A DNA stretch of 64,000 nucleotides from the NCBI GenBank assembly GCA_963975885.1, contig CAXBIS010000002.1:186001-250000 (forward strand), given 5' to 3'. The position numbers were made by a program, and so were the translations under genes. Each line of letters begins with the position of its first letter. The first letter of the stretch is position 1. This document shows, piece after piece, positions 36,956 through 45,724 of the stretch. The notes beneath the pieces are model-generated. The model had not been told where the DNA came from. It did not search any database and saw nothing but the letters and a program-made list of their open reading frames with translations. This stretch comes from Pseudazoarcus sp963975885 (GTDB lineage Bacteria; Pseudomonadota; Gammaproteobacteria; Burkholderiales; Rhodocyclaceae).

Positions 36956-37735
36956 ATGCCGAAATTCGCCGCCAACCTCACGATGCTCTACAACGAAGTC
37001 GATTTCATGGATCGCTTCAAGGCCGCCGCCGACGACGGTTTCAAGGGTGTCGAGTACCTCTTCCCCTATCCCTACGCGGCTGCCGACCTGGCCGCCAAGC
37101 TCAAGGAGCACGGTCTGACCCAGGTGCTGCACAACCTGCCGGCCGGTGACTGGGGCGCGGGCGAGCGCGGCATCGCGTGCCATCCGGATCGCGTCGAGGA
37201 GTTCAAGCAGGGCGTGGACCAGGCCATCGAATACGCCACCGCGCTGGGCTGCAAGCAGGTCAACTGCCTGGCCGGCAAGGTGCCCGAGGGCGTCAGCCAG
37301 GAACAGGCGCACGCGACCTTCGTGGCCAACCTCAAGTTCGCCGCCGACAAGCTCAAGGCCGCCGGCATCCGCCTGCTGATCGAGCCCATCAACACCTTCG
37401 ACATCCCCGGCTTCTTCCTGTGCTACACGGCCCAGGCCGCCGCGATTCTCGACGAAGTGGGTTCGGACAACCTGTTCATCCAGTACGACATCTACCATGC
37501 CCAGCGCATGGAGGGTGAGCTGACCAACACCTTCAAGGCGCATCAGGCGCGCATCGCGCACGTGCAGCTGGCCGACAACCCCGGCCGCAACGAACCGGGC
37601 ACCGGCGAGATCAACTACGCCTTCCTGTTCAAGGCCCTCGACGGCGCCGGCTACGACGGCTGGATCGGCTGCGAGTACAAGCCGGCGGGCAACACCTCGG
37701 CCGGCATGGGCTGGCGCGAGGCGCTCACCAAGTAA
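36956..37735 (+). CDS. hyi: Hydroxypyruvate isomerase Hyi
   Basis: 259 aa TIM-barrel of the AP-endonuclease 2/xylose-isomerase superfamily; interconverts hydroxypyruvate and tartronate semialdehyde. Conserved metal and catalytic positions lie in LIEPINTFDIPGF, YDIYHAQRMEG, HVQLADNPGRNEPGTGEINY and GCEYKP. ACACGGAGAACC precedes the ATG. It follows gcl after a terminator, as in allantoin/glycolate gene clusters. Confidence 0.95.
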   Translation: MPKFAANLTMLYNEVDFMDRFKAAADDGFKGVEYLFPYPYAAADLAAKLKEHGLTQVLHNLPAGDWGAGERGIACHPDRVEEFKQGVDQAIEYATALGCKQVNCLAGKVPEGVSQEQAHATFVANLKFAADKLKAAGIRLLIEPINTFDIPGFFLCYTAQAAAILDEVGSDNLFIQYDIYHAQRMEGELTNTFKAHQARIAHVQLADNPGRNEPGTGEINYAFLFKALDGAGYDGWIGCEYKPAGNTSAGMGWREALTK

Positions 37736-37797
37736 GCCGTTCCAGGCGCAGCGACGCGGCGGCGCTCCCCGCGCCGGCTCGCGCCGTGCAACAATCC

Positions 37798-37831
37798 CGA
37801 CACGCGCCGCGCCACAAGCCGGCGCGTGTCG
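37798..37831 (+). repeat. 12-bp perfect inverted repeat before the glycerate kinase
   Basis: CGACACGCGCCG (37798-37809) and CGGCGCGTGTCG (37820-37831) flank a 10-base loop, 30 bases upstream of the next start codon. There is no T run, so it is either an operator or an mRNA hairpin over the leader. Confidence 0.6.
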
Positions 37832-37861
37832 TACGTTCAACACCCCCAGGAATCTTCGACC

Positions 37862-39121
37862 ATGTCCGATCCCCGTCAGTTGCTGCGCCAGATGTTCGAC
37901 GCGGCCATCCTCGCCGCCCAGCCCGAGCACTGCATCCCGCGTTTCCTGCCCGAGCCGCCGCGCGGACGAACCATCGTCATCGGCGCCGGCAAGGCCTCGG
38001 CGGAGATGGCACGCGCGCTCGAAAAGCACTGGCCGGGAGAACTGTCCGGCGTGGTGGTCACGCGCTATGGCTATGCCGTGCCGTGCAACAAGGTCGAGAT
38101 CCTCGAGGCCGCTCACCCGGTGCCCGACCAGGCCGGGCTGGACGCCTCGCGCCGCATTCTCGAGACGGTGCAGGGGCTGACCGAGGACGATCTGGTGATC
38201 TGCCTGATCTCGGGCGGCGGCTCATCGCTGCTGCCGTTGCCGGGTGAAGGCATCACACTCGAGGACAAGCAGGCCATCAACCGCGCCCTGCTGCGCTCGG
38301 GTGCCAACATCTCCGAGATGAACTGCGTGCGTCGCCACCTCTCGCAGATCAAGGGCGGTCGGCTGGCCGCGGCGTGTCATCCGGCACGGGTCGTAAACCT
38401 GCTGATCTCCGACGTTCCGGGCGACAACCCCATGGACATCGCCTCCGGCCCCACGGTACCGGACCCGACCACACGCGAGGACGCGCGCGACATCCTTCGC
38501 CGCTACGGCATCGACGTGCCCGCCGCGGCGATGCGCTACCTCGATTCCGAGGCCGGCGAGAGCGTCAAGCCAGGCGACGTGCGCCTGGCCGGCAACGTGA
38601 CCCACCTCATCGCTACACCGCAGATGGCGCTGGAAGCGGCGGCCGAAGTCGCACGCAAGGGCGGCATCACGCCGTACATTCTCGGCGACACGATTGAGGG
38701 CGAAGCCAAGGACGTCGGCAAGGTCTTCGCCGGCATCACCCACCAGGTCGCCACGCGCGAGCAGCCGTTCAAGCGCCCGTGCGTGATCCTGTCCGGCGGC
38801 GAGACTACGGTTACCGTCAAGGGCGAAGGTCGTGGCGGGCGCAACGTCGAGTTCCTGCTCTCGCTCGCCATCGAACTCGACGGCATGCAGGACGTGTACG
38901 CGCTGGCCGGCGACACCGACGGTGTCGACGGACTCGAAGAAATCGCCGGGGCCATCGCCACGCCGGACACGCTCGCGCGCGCCTGGGACATGGGCATGCG
39001 CCCGCGCGACGCGCTCGCCGAGAACGACGGCCACGGCTTCTTCGAAAAGCTCGGCGACTCCGTCGTTACCGGTCCGACGCTGACCAACGTCAACGATTTT
39101 CGTGCGATCCTCTTGCCCTGA
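37862..39121 (+). CDS. Glycerate 2-kinase (GckA/TtuD, MOFRL family)
   Basis: 419 aa. N-terminal DUF4147 domain (about 35-270, with IGAGKASAEMA and LISGGGSSLLPLP) and C-terminal MOFRL domain (about 300-415, GRNVEFLLSLA and ALAGDTDGVDG). The family phosphorylates glycerate to 2-phosphoglycerate; older annotations call it hydroxypyruvate reductase TtuD. The ATG at 37862 fits family length. It closes the route from glyoxylate to glycolysis. Confidence 0.92.
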   Translation: MSDPRQLLRQMFDAAILAAQPEHCIPRFLPEPPRGRTIVIGAGKASAEMARALEKHWPGELSGVVVTRYGYAVPCNKVEILEAAHPVPDQAGLDASRRILETVQGLTEDDLVICLISGGGSSLLPLPGEGITLEDKQAINRALLRSGANISEMNCVRRHLSQIKGGRLAAACHPARVVNLLISDVPGDNPMDIASGPTVPDPTTREDARDILRRYGIDVPAAAMRYLDSEAGESVKPGDVRLAGNVTHLIATPQMALEAAAEVARKGGITPYILGDTIEGEAKDVGKVFAGITHQVATREQPFKRPCVILSGGETTVTVKGEGRGGRNVEFLLSLAIELDGMQDVYALAGDTDGVDGLEEIAGAIATPDTLARAWDMGMRPRDALAENDGHGFFEKLGDSVVTGPTLTNVNDFRAILLP

Positions 39122-39146
39122 AACCCAGCTGCCCGGAGTCCGCCCG

Positions 39147-39560
39147 ATGAAGACGCGCAAGATCCTCACTCTCGACGACGCCCGCACGATCGCCGCTGCC
39201 GCCGAGGCCGAGGCCGTTCGCAATGGATGGAACGTCGTCATCGCCATCGCCGACCATGGGGGCCACCTGATGTGGCTGCAGCGCCTGGACGACGCACCGC
39301 TGATGAGCGTCACCGTCGCGCCGGAGAAGGCGCGTGCCTGCGTGCATGCGCGCCGCTCCAGCAAGCTGCTCGAGGACATGGTCAATGGCGGACGCACCGC
39401 CGGCCTGCATCTGCCGGTACAGTGCATCGAAGGCGGCGAAATGATCGTCGTCGACGGGGAACTGGTCGGCGCGGTCGGCGTGTCGGGCGTCAAACCCTTC
39501 GAGGACGCGCAGGTCGCGCGCGCCGGTATCGAGGCCATCGGCGCGCGCTGCGAGTTCTGA
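39147..39560 (+). CDS. glcG: GlcG/HbpS-like heme-degrading family protein
   Basis: 137 aa, GlcG/HbpS (DUF336) alpha/beta domain: LDDARTIAAAAEAEA, VVIAIADHGGHLMWLQRLDDA, and GELVGAVGVSG. No signal peptide, so the cytosolic GlcG type associated with glycolate/glyoxylate operons. Biochemical role is unclear. It lies 25 bases after glycerate kinase, suggesting co-transcription with it. Confidence 0.85.
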   Translation: MKTRKILTLDDARTIAAAAEAEAVRNGWNVVIAIADHGGHLMWLQRLDDAPLMSVTVAPEKARACVHARRSSKLLEDMVNGGRTAGLHLPVQCIEGGEMIVVDGELVGAVGVSGVKPFEDAQVARAGIEAIGARCEF

Positions 39561-39605
39561 GCACACCACAACCTGCCGCGGCACACGCGCCGCACCGGAG
39601 CTTCC

Positions 39606-40466
39606 ATGCACGACTTCGATTCGCAGCTGCGCGCCTTCGGTGAGCGCATCGAGCGCGAGATGCTCGAAGGGCGTCTGAACTTCCCCACCGTGCTCGACCT
39701 GTCGGTGCGCATCAAGACCATTGCCGACGACCCGGACTCCTCGCTCGACGACATCGCCGTCGTCGTGCGCGCCGAGCCAGTCCTCTCGGCCAAGGCGGTG
39801 CGCATGGCCAACTCCGTCGTCATGAATCCCTATGGCAACCCGGTCACCGGGGTCAATGACGCAGTGCGGCGCATCGGGCTCGATTCGCTGCGCTGCCTGG
39901 CCTTCGCGGTGGCTGCCGAGCAGGTCGCACAGGATTTCCGCTCGCACACCATGAAGCTGATTGCCACCGGCCTGTGGATGCACTCGGTCGATGTCGCCTG
40001 TTGGTCCAACGTCATCGCACGCGAGACGCGCGCCGCCAATCCGGACACCGCGATGTTTGCCGGCATGATGGTCAACATCGGGCAGTTCTTCCTGCTCGCG
40101 CGCGCGGGCGAATACCCCGCGCTCGAGCAGGACATGGACCGCTTCGCCGAATTCATCAGCATCTGGCAGGCACCGGTCGGACGCGCGATCCTCGAGGTCT
40201 TCGGCATGCCCGAGGCCATCCTCGACGCATTCCGCCAGGAAACCCCGGTCATCGAAGCCTGGCCCCCCACTTCGCTCACCCACACGCTGCAGATCGCCCG
40301 TGTCGTGTCCGAATCGCCCAACCCCTTCGACAGCCTGCTCGGGCGTGGCACCCCCAGCCTGACCGACGCGCTCGCCGGCAGCCCCACCGAGCCCGAAGCC
40401 CTGCAGCAGATGCTCTCCGACGTCGACTCGGGTCGACGCGAACTACTCGCGTCGCTGAGCGGCTAA
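39606..40466 (+). CDS. HDOD-domain signalling protein
   Basis: 286 aa with a single HDOD domain (about 25-220): LSAKAVRMANSVVMNP and RRIGLDSLRCLAFAVAAEQV are typical, while a strict HD metal site is absent as in this family. HDOD proteins act in c-di-GMP and stress signalling, usually without enzymatic activity. It lies 45 bases after glcG; whether it belongs to the glyoxylate unit is unclear. Confidence 0.88.
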   Translation: MHDFDSQLRAFGERIEREMLEGRLNFPTVLDLSVRIKTIADDPDSSLDDIAVVVRAEPVLSAKAVRMANSVVMNPYGNPVTGVNDAVRRIGLDSLRCLAFAVAAEQVAQDFRSHTMKLIATGLWMHSVDVACWSNVIARETRAANPDTAMFAGMMVNIGQFFLLARAGEYPALEQDMDRFAEFISIWQAPVGRAILEVFGMPEAILDAFRQETPVIEAWPPTSLTHTLQIARVVSESPNPFDSLLGRGTPSLTDALAGSPTEPEALQQMLSDVDSGRRELLASLSG

Positions 40467-40582
40467 ACGGGCTGACTGCGGACGCTGCGACACCCCCTCG
40501 CCCAACGCGACGCAACGGATCGCCTGCGGGCCATTCGTCCCTGCCATGCATGGCAACCGGCGTCGCGCGCCAGACGCCGTGT

Positions 40583-41347
40583 TCAACACTCCACGGCGGT
40601 CAGGATGCCGTCCTGCAGCCAGCAGGCCAGCCACCCACCCGGACGATCGGCGGCGGCCGGATCACGGCGCACAAGCTCGTCACAGCAGCGTGCGAAGGGC
40701 TGCCCCGCAACAAGGCCGCACAGCATCGCGTACTCGCCCGTCTCGAGGCTACGAAAGTGTGGGCGCTCGCCCTTGCGCCAGAACAGGTGCGCGACCGGCT
40801 CTGCCAGAAGCACGGGCGGAGGCGGCAGTTCATCCTTGTCGATCGCGTGCCAGATCTCGCGTGTATTCCACTCGAACCGCGCCAGCGACACCGACGGCTG
40901 AAAGCGCAGTCGCGCCCGCGCCCAGTCGTCCTCGGTGAGGGCGGCCAGAGACTGCGGCGCGAGTAGCGGCGCATCGAGCGCGTCGAAAGCGACGTGCAGA
41001 TTCCAGTCCATGGTCGCCAGCTCGGCCGCCTCGGCATCCTCCGGCAAGCAGACGAGCACCATCTCCGGCAGGCTGCGGCCATAGTCGCGCAGGTTCGCCG
41101 ACGACGACGGCGTGGCCTCGATGTAGCGTGCGCACAGCGCAGCGAAACGCGTATCGCCCAGATAGGCCCAGGTGTGCTCGAACACGCTGCCCAGCGCCTC
41201 GCGCAAACGTGCGCGGTAGGCGGCACGATAGACCTCGAAGCCGCGCCCGGCCCCCGTCGCGAGCACCTCGCCGGGGATGGCGCATGCCCCCTCCCCGGCG
41301 AGCACCGCATGTTGCACACGCTGTTGCAGTTCGGCCAGCGAACTCAT
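40583..41347 (-). CDS. bufC: DUF2063 partner protein BufC (bufferin maturation)
   Basis: 254 aa. N-terminal helical DUF2063 domain (about 5-100: LAELQQRVQHAVL, FEVYRAAYRARLREALGSVFEHTWAYLG), then a less conserved C-terminal half. In bufferin and methanobactin-like pathways this partner recruits the Cys-rich precursor to the DUF692 iron enzyme. It overlaps bufB by 4 bases (ATGA) and is the last gene of bufABC. Confidence 0.85.
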   Translation of the reverse strand: MSSLAELQQRVQHAVLAGEGACAIPGEVLATGAGRGFEVYRAAYRARLREALGSVFEHTWAYLGDTRFAALCARYIEATPSSSANLRDYGRSLPEMVLVCLPEDAEAAELATMDWNLHVAFDALDAPLLAPQSLAALTEDDWARARLRFQPSVSLARFEWNTREIWHAIDKDELPPPPVLLAEPVAHLFWRKGERPHFRSLETGEYAMLCGLVAGQPFARCCDELVRRDPAAADRPGGWLACWLQDGILTAVEC

Positions 41348-42216
41348 GCGCAGACCTCCTCACGCAGTGCACGTCTGGCCACGCTGCGCGCGCGATCGAG
41401 CTCGGCGAGCAGCGCCTCCAGGGGCGGAATCGAGTCGTCACGCTCGATCATCGTGCTCACCGCGCCGAAGCGCCGGCATGCTTCGGCGTAGAGTGCGAAT
41501 ACCTCGTCGCGCACCGGCGCGTCATGCGTATCGACCAGCAAACCGTCGCCGACGCTGTGCCCGGCAAGGTGGATCTGCTGCACGCGCCCCGGCGGCATCG
41601 CGGCAAGAAATTCCTGAGCACTGAAGCCATGGTTGTGGGCACTGACGAAGACGTTGTTGACGTCGAGCAACAGCAGGCAGTCGGCCCGCTCGGCGACTTC
41701 GGCCAGGAATTCATGCTCGCTCATCGTCGAGTCGGCAAAGCGCACGTAGCTCGACACGTTCTCGATGACCAGACGCCGCCCCAGCACATCCTGCACCTCG
41801 GAGATGCGCGCGACCACATGCGCGAGTGCCTCCTCGGTCCATGGCAGGGGAAACAGGTCGTGCAGGTTGCGGCCATGGACACCGGTCCAGCATAGATGGT
41901 CGGACACCCACAGCGGTTCGATGCGGCGCGCCAGACGCGCCAGCTGCGCCAGGTAGTCGCGATCGAGCGGCGTACATGAACCGATCGACAGCGACACCCC
42001 GTGCATCGCCATCGGATAGTCGACGCGGATCGCGTCGAGCATGGCCAGCGGCTTGCCGCCCTGCACCATGTAGTTCTCAGAGATGATCTCCAGCCAGTCG
42101 ACACGCTGGTGCGAGGCGAGGAAATCGGCGTAATGGACCGGCCGCAGTCCCAGGCCGAAGCCGGCACAAGGCGCGCGCGGGCCATCGATGCAGTGAGCGG
42201 GTGGATTGCCTGTCAT
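41344..42216 (-). CDS. bufB: DUF692 multinuclear iron-dependent oxidase BufB
   Basis: 290 aa TIM-barrel MNIO (MbnB-like) enzyme. Conserved ligand segments: HYADFLASHQRVDWLEIISEN, MAMHGVSLSIGS, SDHLCWTG, VIENVSSYVRF, LLDVNNVFVSAHNHG, QIHLAGHS, VDTHDAPV and MIERDDSIPPL. Known members convert precursor Cys residues into thiooxazole or related heterocycles. The ATG at 42216 is chosen over an upstream Arg-rich extension. It lies 56 bases after bufA with a hairpin in between. Confidence 0.9.
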   Translation of the reverse strand: MTGNPPAHCIDGPRAPCAGFGLGLRPVHYADFLASHQRVDWLEIISENYMVQGGKPLAMLDAIRVDYPMAMHGVSLSIGSCTPLDRDYLAQLARLARRIEPLWVSDHLCWTGVHGRNLHDLFPLPWTEEALAHVVARISEVQDVLGRRLVIENVSSYVRFADSTMSEHEFLAEVAERADCLLLLDVNNVFVSAHNHGFSAQEFLAAMPPGRVQQIHLAGHSVGDGLLVDTHDAPVRDEVFALYAEACRRFGAVSTMIERDDSIPPLEALLAELDRARSVARRALREEVCA

Positions 42217-42230
42217 GGATGCATGCTCCC

Positions 42231-42265
42231 GACGCGCGGTCGCGGCGCAGCGCCCCGACCGCGTC
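42231..42265 (-). repeat. Intergenic hairpin between bufA and bufB
   Basis: GACGCGCGGTCG (42231-42242) pairs with CGACCGCGTC (42256-42265) with one bulged C. No T run. It could stabilise the bufA mRNA or limit read-through so that precursor exceeds enzyme. Confidence 0.55.
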
Positions 42266-42272
42266 TTGAGGA

Positions 42273-42557
42273 TCAACCGATGTCGCCGATCACGCCGCCT
42301 TTCTGCAGGCACTCGTCGGCTTGCATGGCCTTGAATCCGTGGCCCTTGCATGCGTTCTTGCCCTTGCATGCGTTGTCCGTGGTCTTGCAGTCGGACATGC
42401 CCTTGCATTCGTGCACGCCATAGCAGTGCACCTTGTCGGACGCGGCGATCGCCTTGCCCATCGACCCTGCGGGCGGCTCGGCTGCGCCGGCCAGTGACGT
42501 GACGGCGAAGGCCGCGGCGAGCGCGGCCATCCGCGCTCCGGAGAAAGTCGTGCTCAT
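42273..42557 (-). CDS. bufA: Cys-rich exported bufferin-type peptide precursor BufA
   Basis: 94 aa. Sec signal peptide (residues 1-26, cleavage near GAA-EPP) followed by a Lys/Cys-rich domain with six Cys at 45, 51, 57, 64, 70 and 83. Three CKG units (51-53, 64-66, 70-72) and a CYGVHECKG start match the second bufferin type as I recall it. Bufferins are copper-binding RiPPs modified by BufB/BufC. A GAGGAG site precedes the ATG. First gene of bufABC; no DoxX-type bufD is found. Confidence 0.85.
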   Translation of the reverse strand: MSTTFSGARMAALAAAFAVTSLAGAAEPPAGSMGKAIAASDKVHCYGVHECKGMSDCKTTDNACKGKNACKGHGFKAMQADECLQKGGVIGDIG

Positions 42558-42639
42558 GTCATGCTCCTCACTATGGTTGGATCGGTTGCGGCAGCGGCCG
42601 GTGGGCCGATCTGCCTGCGGTCCACTCTGCGCGGCGCCG

Positions 42640-42767
42640 TCACGGCGAATCCTCACGAAAGCATCACGATTCGGTCATCGTTGTCCTATGCTCGGAATCC
42701 CGCCCCACAAGTCGCGTCGAACCATGAGCCATCCGTGATGAAACCGTGAGGATTCGACCCTCGGTGA
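42640..42767. promoter_or_regulatory. Divergent bufA / two-component promoter with mirrored 11-bp half-site arrays
   Basis: Plus-oriented half-sites TCACGA (42653), TCACGA (42664) and TCATCG (42675) start 11 bases apart; TCACGG lies at 42640. Minus-oriented CCATGA (42722), CCGTGA (42733) and CCGTGA (42744) are also 11 bases apart, and CGGTGA lies at 42762. A plus-strand -10 candidate TATGCT (42687-42692) places the 42664 half-site exactly at -35, as at PhoB/OmpR-activated promoters. The binding protein is inferred to be the adjacent response regulator. Confidence 0.6.
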
Positions 42768-42823
42768 TGGGCGATCATGCGTCCATGCCCCGCGACGGCC
42801 TCGCTCGCAACGGAAAAAGCGCC

Positions 42824-43543
42824 ATGAACACTGCCTGCAACGAACCCGACATCCTCGTCATCGAGGACGAGCACGATCTGGCATCACTGCTCGAACTGCA
42901 CCTGAGCGAGTTGCCCGCGCGCATCGCGCTGGCCGCGGACGGGCGCAGCGGTCTGGATCGAGCCCTCGAGGAGGACTGGGACGCGATCGTCCTCGACCTG
43001 CGCCTGCCCGGCATGGGCGGGCTCGACGTGTGTCGCGAGCTGCGCGCGCAGGGTCGCCAGGTGCCGATCCTGATGCTCACCGCGCGGGCCGGAGAACTCG
43101 ATCGCGTGCTGGGTCTGGAACTGGGTGCCGACGACTATCTCACCAAGCCCTTCAGCATCCTCGAATTGCAGGCACGCATCCGCGCCCTGCTGCGCCGCGC
43201 TGCCCGCCCGACCCGGCCCACCGATGACGACACCCCCACGCGTATCGAAACGGGCGCACTGCGCATCGACCACGAACAGCGCCGTGCCTGGCTCGCAGAC
43301 GAGGAACTCACGCTGACGCCGCGAGAATTCGACCTGCTGTGGCACTTCGCCAGCCACCCGGGGCGCGTATTCACGCGCGCCGAGCTGCTGTCCACGGTAT
43401 GGGGCTACGGACACGACGGCTACGACCACACCGTCAACAGCCACATCAACCGACTGCGCGCCAAGCTCGGCGAGGAACGCGTCGGCGCCTGCTTCATCCA
43501 CACCGTGTGGGGCGTGGGCTACCGCTTCGAGGCCCGCTCATGA
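42824..43543 (+). CDS. OmpR/PhoB-family response regulator
   Basis: 239 aa. REC domain (about 10-125; phospho-acceptor Asp58 in VLDLRLPGMGG, Lys in YLTKPF) and a C-terminal winged helix (about 145-237; TPREFDLLWHFA... VNSHINRLRAKLG... TVWGVGYRFE). The ATG at 42824 matches the family start; an upstream GTG at 42746 lies within the operator-like region. It overlaps the kinase gene by 4 bases. Likely regulator of bufABC and possibly msrAB. Confidence 0.93.
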   Translation: MNTACNEPDILVIEDEHDLASLLELHLSELPARIALAADGRSGLDRALEEDWDAIVLDLRLPGMGGLDVCRELRAQGRQVPILMLTARAGELDRVLGLELGADDYLTKPFSILELQARIRALLRRAARPTRPTDDDTPTRIETGALRIDHEQRRAWLADEELTLTPREFDLLWHFASHPGRVFTRAELLSTVWGYGHDGYDHTVNSHINRLRAKLGEERVGACFIHTVWGVGYRFEARS

Positions 43544-45021
43544 ACATCCCGGCACTGCGTCGCCTGCATGTGCGCATCACGCTCGTGGCGCTCGCGCTGC
43601 TCGCGCTGATGGGTGCGGTGCTGCTCGGGCTGGCCCACCACTACGCCACCCAGAGCGCGCTCGAATCGACCCAGCGCCTGAACCGCGGACTGGCCGCCTA
43701 CATCGTCGAACACCAGCCGCGCCCCCTGCTCGATACCGACGGCCGCCCCGATCGCGGGCTGATGACGGACATGGCCACCCAGGTGATGATGATCAACCCG
43801 GCCGTCGAGGTGTATCTGCTCGACGCCGAGTTCCGTGTCGTCGCCCACGCGCTCGACGACAGCGTGCCGCTGGGCCGACGCATCGACCCCGCACCGGTTC
43901 GTCGCTTCTACGCTGGCGGCGGCATGCTGCCGCTGGTCGGCGACGATCCGCGCCGTCCCGGCGCCGCAAACATTTTCTCGGCCGCGCCGGTGATGCTTGA
44001 CGGCGAAACGCGCGGCCATCTGTACGTGGTCTTGCAGGGCCACCAGACCCTGACGCTGACCGAATCGCTCGCCGGGTCCAACGCGCTGCGCCAGATCGCG
44101 CTCGGCGTCGCCCTCGCGCTGCTGCTCTCGGCGCTGGTGCTGGTCGTCGCGCTGCGCACGCTCACCCGCCCGCTGGCCCGGCTGACCGCCGAGGTCCAGG
44201 CCTTTCGCGCCGGCGACGACGACGCCACGCCGGCGGGCGACGGCGACGAGATCGCCGTTCTGCGCGAGGCCACGAACGCGATGCAGCAGCGCATCGCCGA
44301 TCAGTTTCGCCGCATCGAGGACAACGACCGCATGCGTCGCGAGCTGATCGGCAACATCTCGCACGACCTGCACACGCCCCTGGCCAGCATCCAGGGCTAC
44401 GTCGAGACACTGATCCTGCGCGGCGACCAGCTCGACGCGGCCACGCGCGAATCGTATCTGCGCACCGTGATGCGCCACGCCACGCGGCTGGGCGCACGCG
44501 TATCGGACCTGTTCGAACTCTCCAAACTCGAATCGGGCTGCGTCGAGCCCCGATGCGAGGTCTTTTGCCTTTCCGAGCTGCTGCAGGACGTGATCCAGGG
44601 CTATCAACTCGAGGCCACGCAGCGCGGCGTGCGCCTGGAACTGGCCGGAAGCAGCCACCGCACGGCCGAAGTGGTCGCCGACATCGCACTGATCGAGCGC
44701 GTTTTGCAGAACCTCATCGACAACGCGCTCAAGCACACACCACAGGGTGGCAGCGTATCCATCGGCGTGCGCATCGATGGAGACCAGTGCCGCGTCAGCA
44801 TCGCCGACACCGGCGCCGGAATCGCGCCCGAAGACCTGCCCCACATCTTCGAGCGCTACTGGCGCGCGACCCCCGCCGACGACACCGTACCGGGACCCAG
44901 CGCCGGTCTCGGGCTGGCCATCGTCAAGCGAATTCTCGATCTTCATGGCAGTGCCATGCGCGTCGAATCTTCGATCGCCCACGGCACGTGCATCGATTTC
45001 GCGCTGCCCCAGCCCGGCTGA
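43540..45021 (+). CDS. Sensor histidine kinase of the buf-linked two-component system
   Basis: 493 aa. TM1 (about 12-32), a periplasmic sensor domain of about 150 residues, TM2 (about 185-205), HAMP (to about 258), HisKA with phospho-acceptor His275 (GNISHDLHTPL) and HATPase (N-box LIDNALKH, G-boxes DTGAGIAPEDL and GLGLAIVKRI). The sensor domain has no Cys and few Met/His, so direct Cu coordination is not obvious; the signal is unknown. Confidence 0.92.
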   Translation: MNIPALRRLHVRITLVALALLALMGAVLLGLAHHYATQSALESTQRLNRGLAAYIVEHQPRPLLDTDGRPDRGLMTDMATQVMMINPAVEVYLLDAEFRVVAHALDDSVPLGRRIDPAPVRRFYAGGGMLPLVGDDPRRPGAANIFSAAPVMLDGETRGHLYVVLQGHQTLTLTESLAGSNALRQIALGVALALLLSALVLVVALRTLTRPLARLTAEVQAFRAGDDDATPAGDGDEIAVLREATNAMQQRIADQFRRIEDNDRMRRELIGNISHDLHTPLASIQGYVETLILRGDQLDAATRESYLRTVMRHATRLGARVSDLFELSKLESGCVEPRCEVFCLSELLQDVIQGYQLEATQRGVRLELAGSSHRTAEVVADIALIERVLQNLIDNALKHTPQGGSVSIGVRIDGDQCRVSIADTGAGIAPEDLPHIFERYWRATPADDTVPGPSAGLGLAIVKRILDLHGSAMRVESSIAHGTCIDFALPQPG

Positions 45022-45077
45022 GAACTCAACGCCACCCGGGCACTCGAAACCCCTGTTCCATTGGAGGACAAACCATC

Positions 45078-45704
45078 ATGCAACGCAAACTCCGACGCCT
45101 CGTCACACCGCTGTTCGTCACGGCACTGACGATCGTGGCGTCTCCCGTTGCGGCCGAGACAGCTGCCGCATCCCCAAACACTGCCGTGGCAACCTTCGCG
45201 GGCGGCTGCTTCTGGTGCATGGAACCGCCCTACGACAAGCTCGACGGGGTCATTTCGACCACCTCGGGCTACACCGACGGACACAAGGAGAACCCGACCT
45301 ACCGGCAGGTCACGAGTGGTCGCACCGGACACACGGAGGCCGTGCAGGTGGTCTACGACCCCGACAAGGTCGGTTTCGAGAAGCTCGTGGAGGTGTTCTG
45401 GAAGAACATCGACCCGACCGACATCGACGGGCAGTTCTGTGATCGTGGCAGCCAGTATCGACCGACGCTGTTCTACCACGACGAGGCGCAGCGCGAGATC
45501 GCCGAACGATCGAAGGCCGAGCTCGCGCGCAGCAAACCGTTCAAGGCCGACATCAACACGCCCATCGTCGCCGCCAGCACCTTCTACGCGGCCGAGGAAT
45601 ACCACCAGGACTACTACGTGAAGAACCCCATCCGCTACAACTACTACCGCAACGGCTGCGGGCGTGATCGTCGCCTGGAGCAACTGTGGGGCGAGCCGCG
45701 CTGA
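45078..45704 (+). CDS. msrA: Exported peptide-methionine (S)-S-oxide reductase MsrA
   Basis: 208 aa. N-terminal signal sequence (about 1-26, VAA-ET) then MsrA. The active site GGCFWCME gives Cys44 as catalytic and Cys47 nearby; the C-terminal NGCGRD holds a resolving Cys. GGAGG lies about 10 bases before the ATG. Repairs oxidised methionine in periplasmic proteins. Downstream of the two-component genes by 56 bases and followed by msrB. Confidence 0.93.
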   Translation: MQRKLRRLVTPLFVTALTIVASPVAAETAAASPNTAVATFAGGCFWCMEPPYDKLDGVISTTSGYTDGHKENPTYRQVTSGRTGHTEAVQVVYDPDKVGFEKLVEVFWKNIDPTDIDGQFCDRGSQYRPTLFYHDEAQREIAERSKAELARSKPFKADINTPIVAASTFYAAEEYHQDYYVKNPIRYNYYRNGCGRDRRLEQLWGEPR

Positions 45705-45724
45705 CCCGAACCGGAGGAACCAAC

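Noticed and set aside
42653..42749. CRISPR-like repeats in the buf promoter
   Set aside because: The repeats are 6-bp half-sites at helical spacing in two orientations, fitting an operator and not a CRISPR array. No array was found anywhere in the window.
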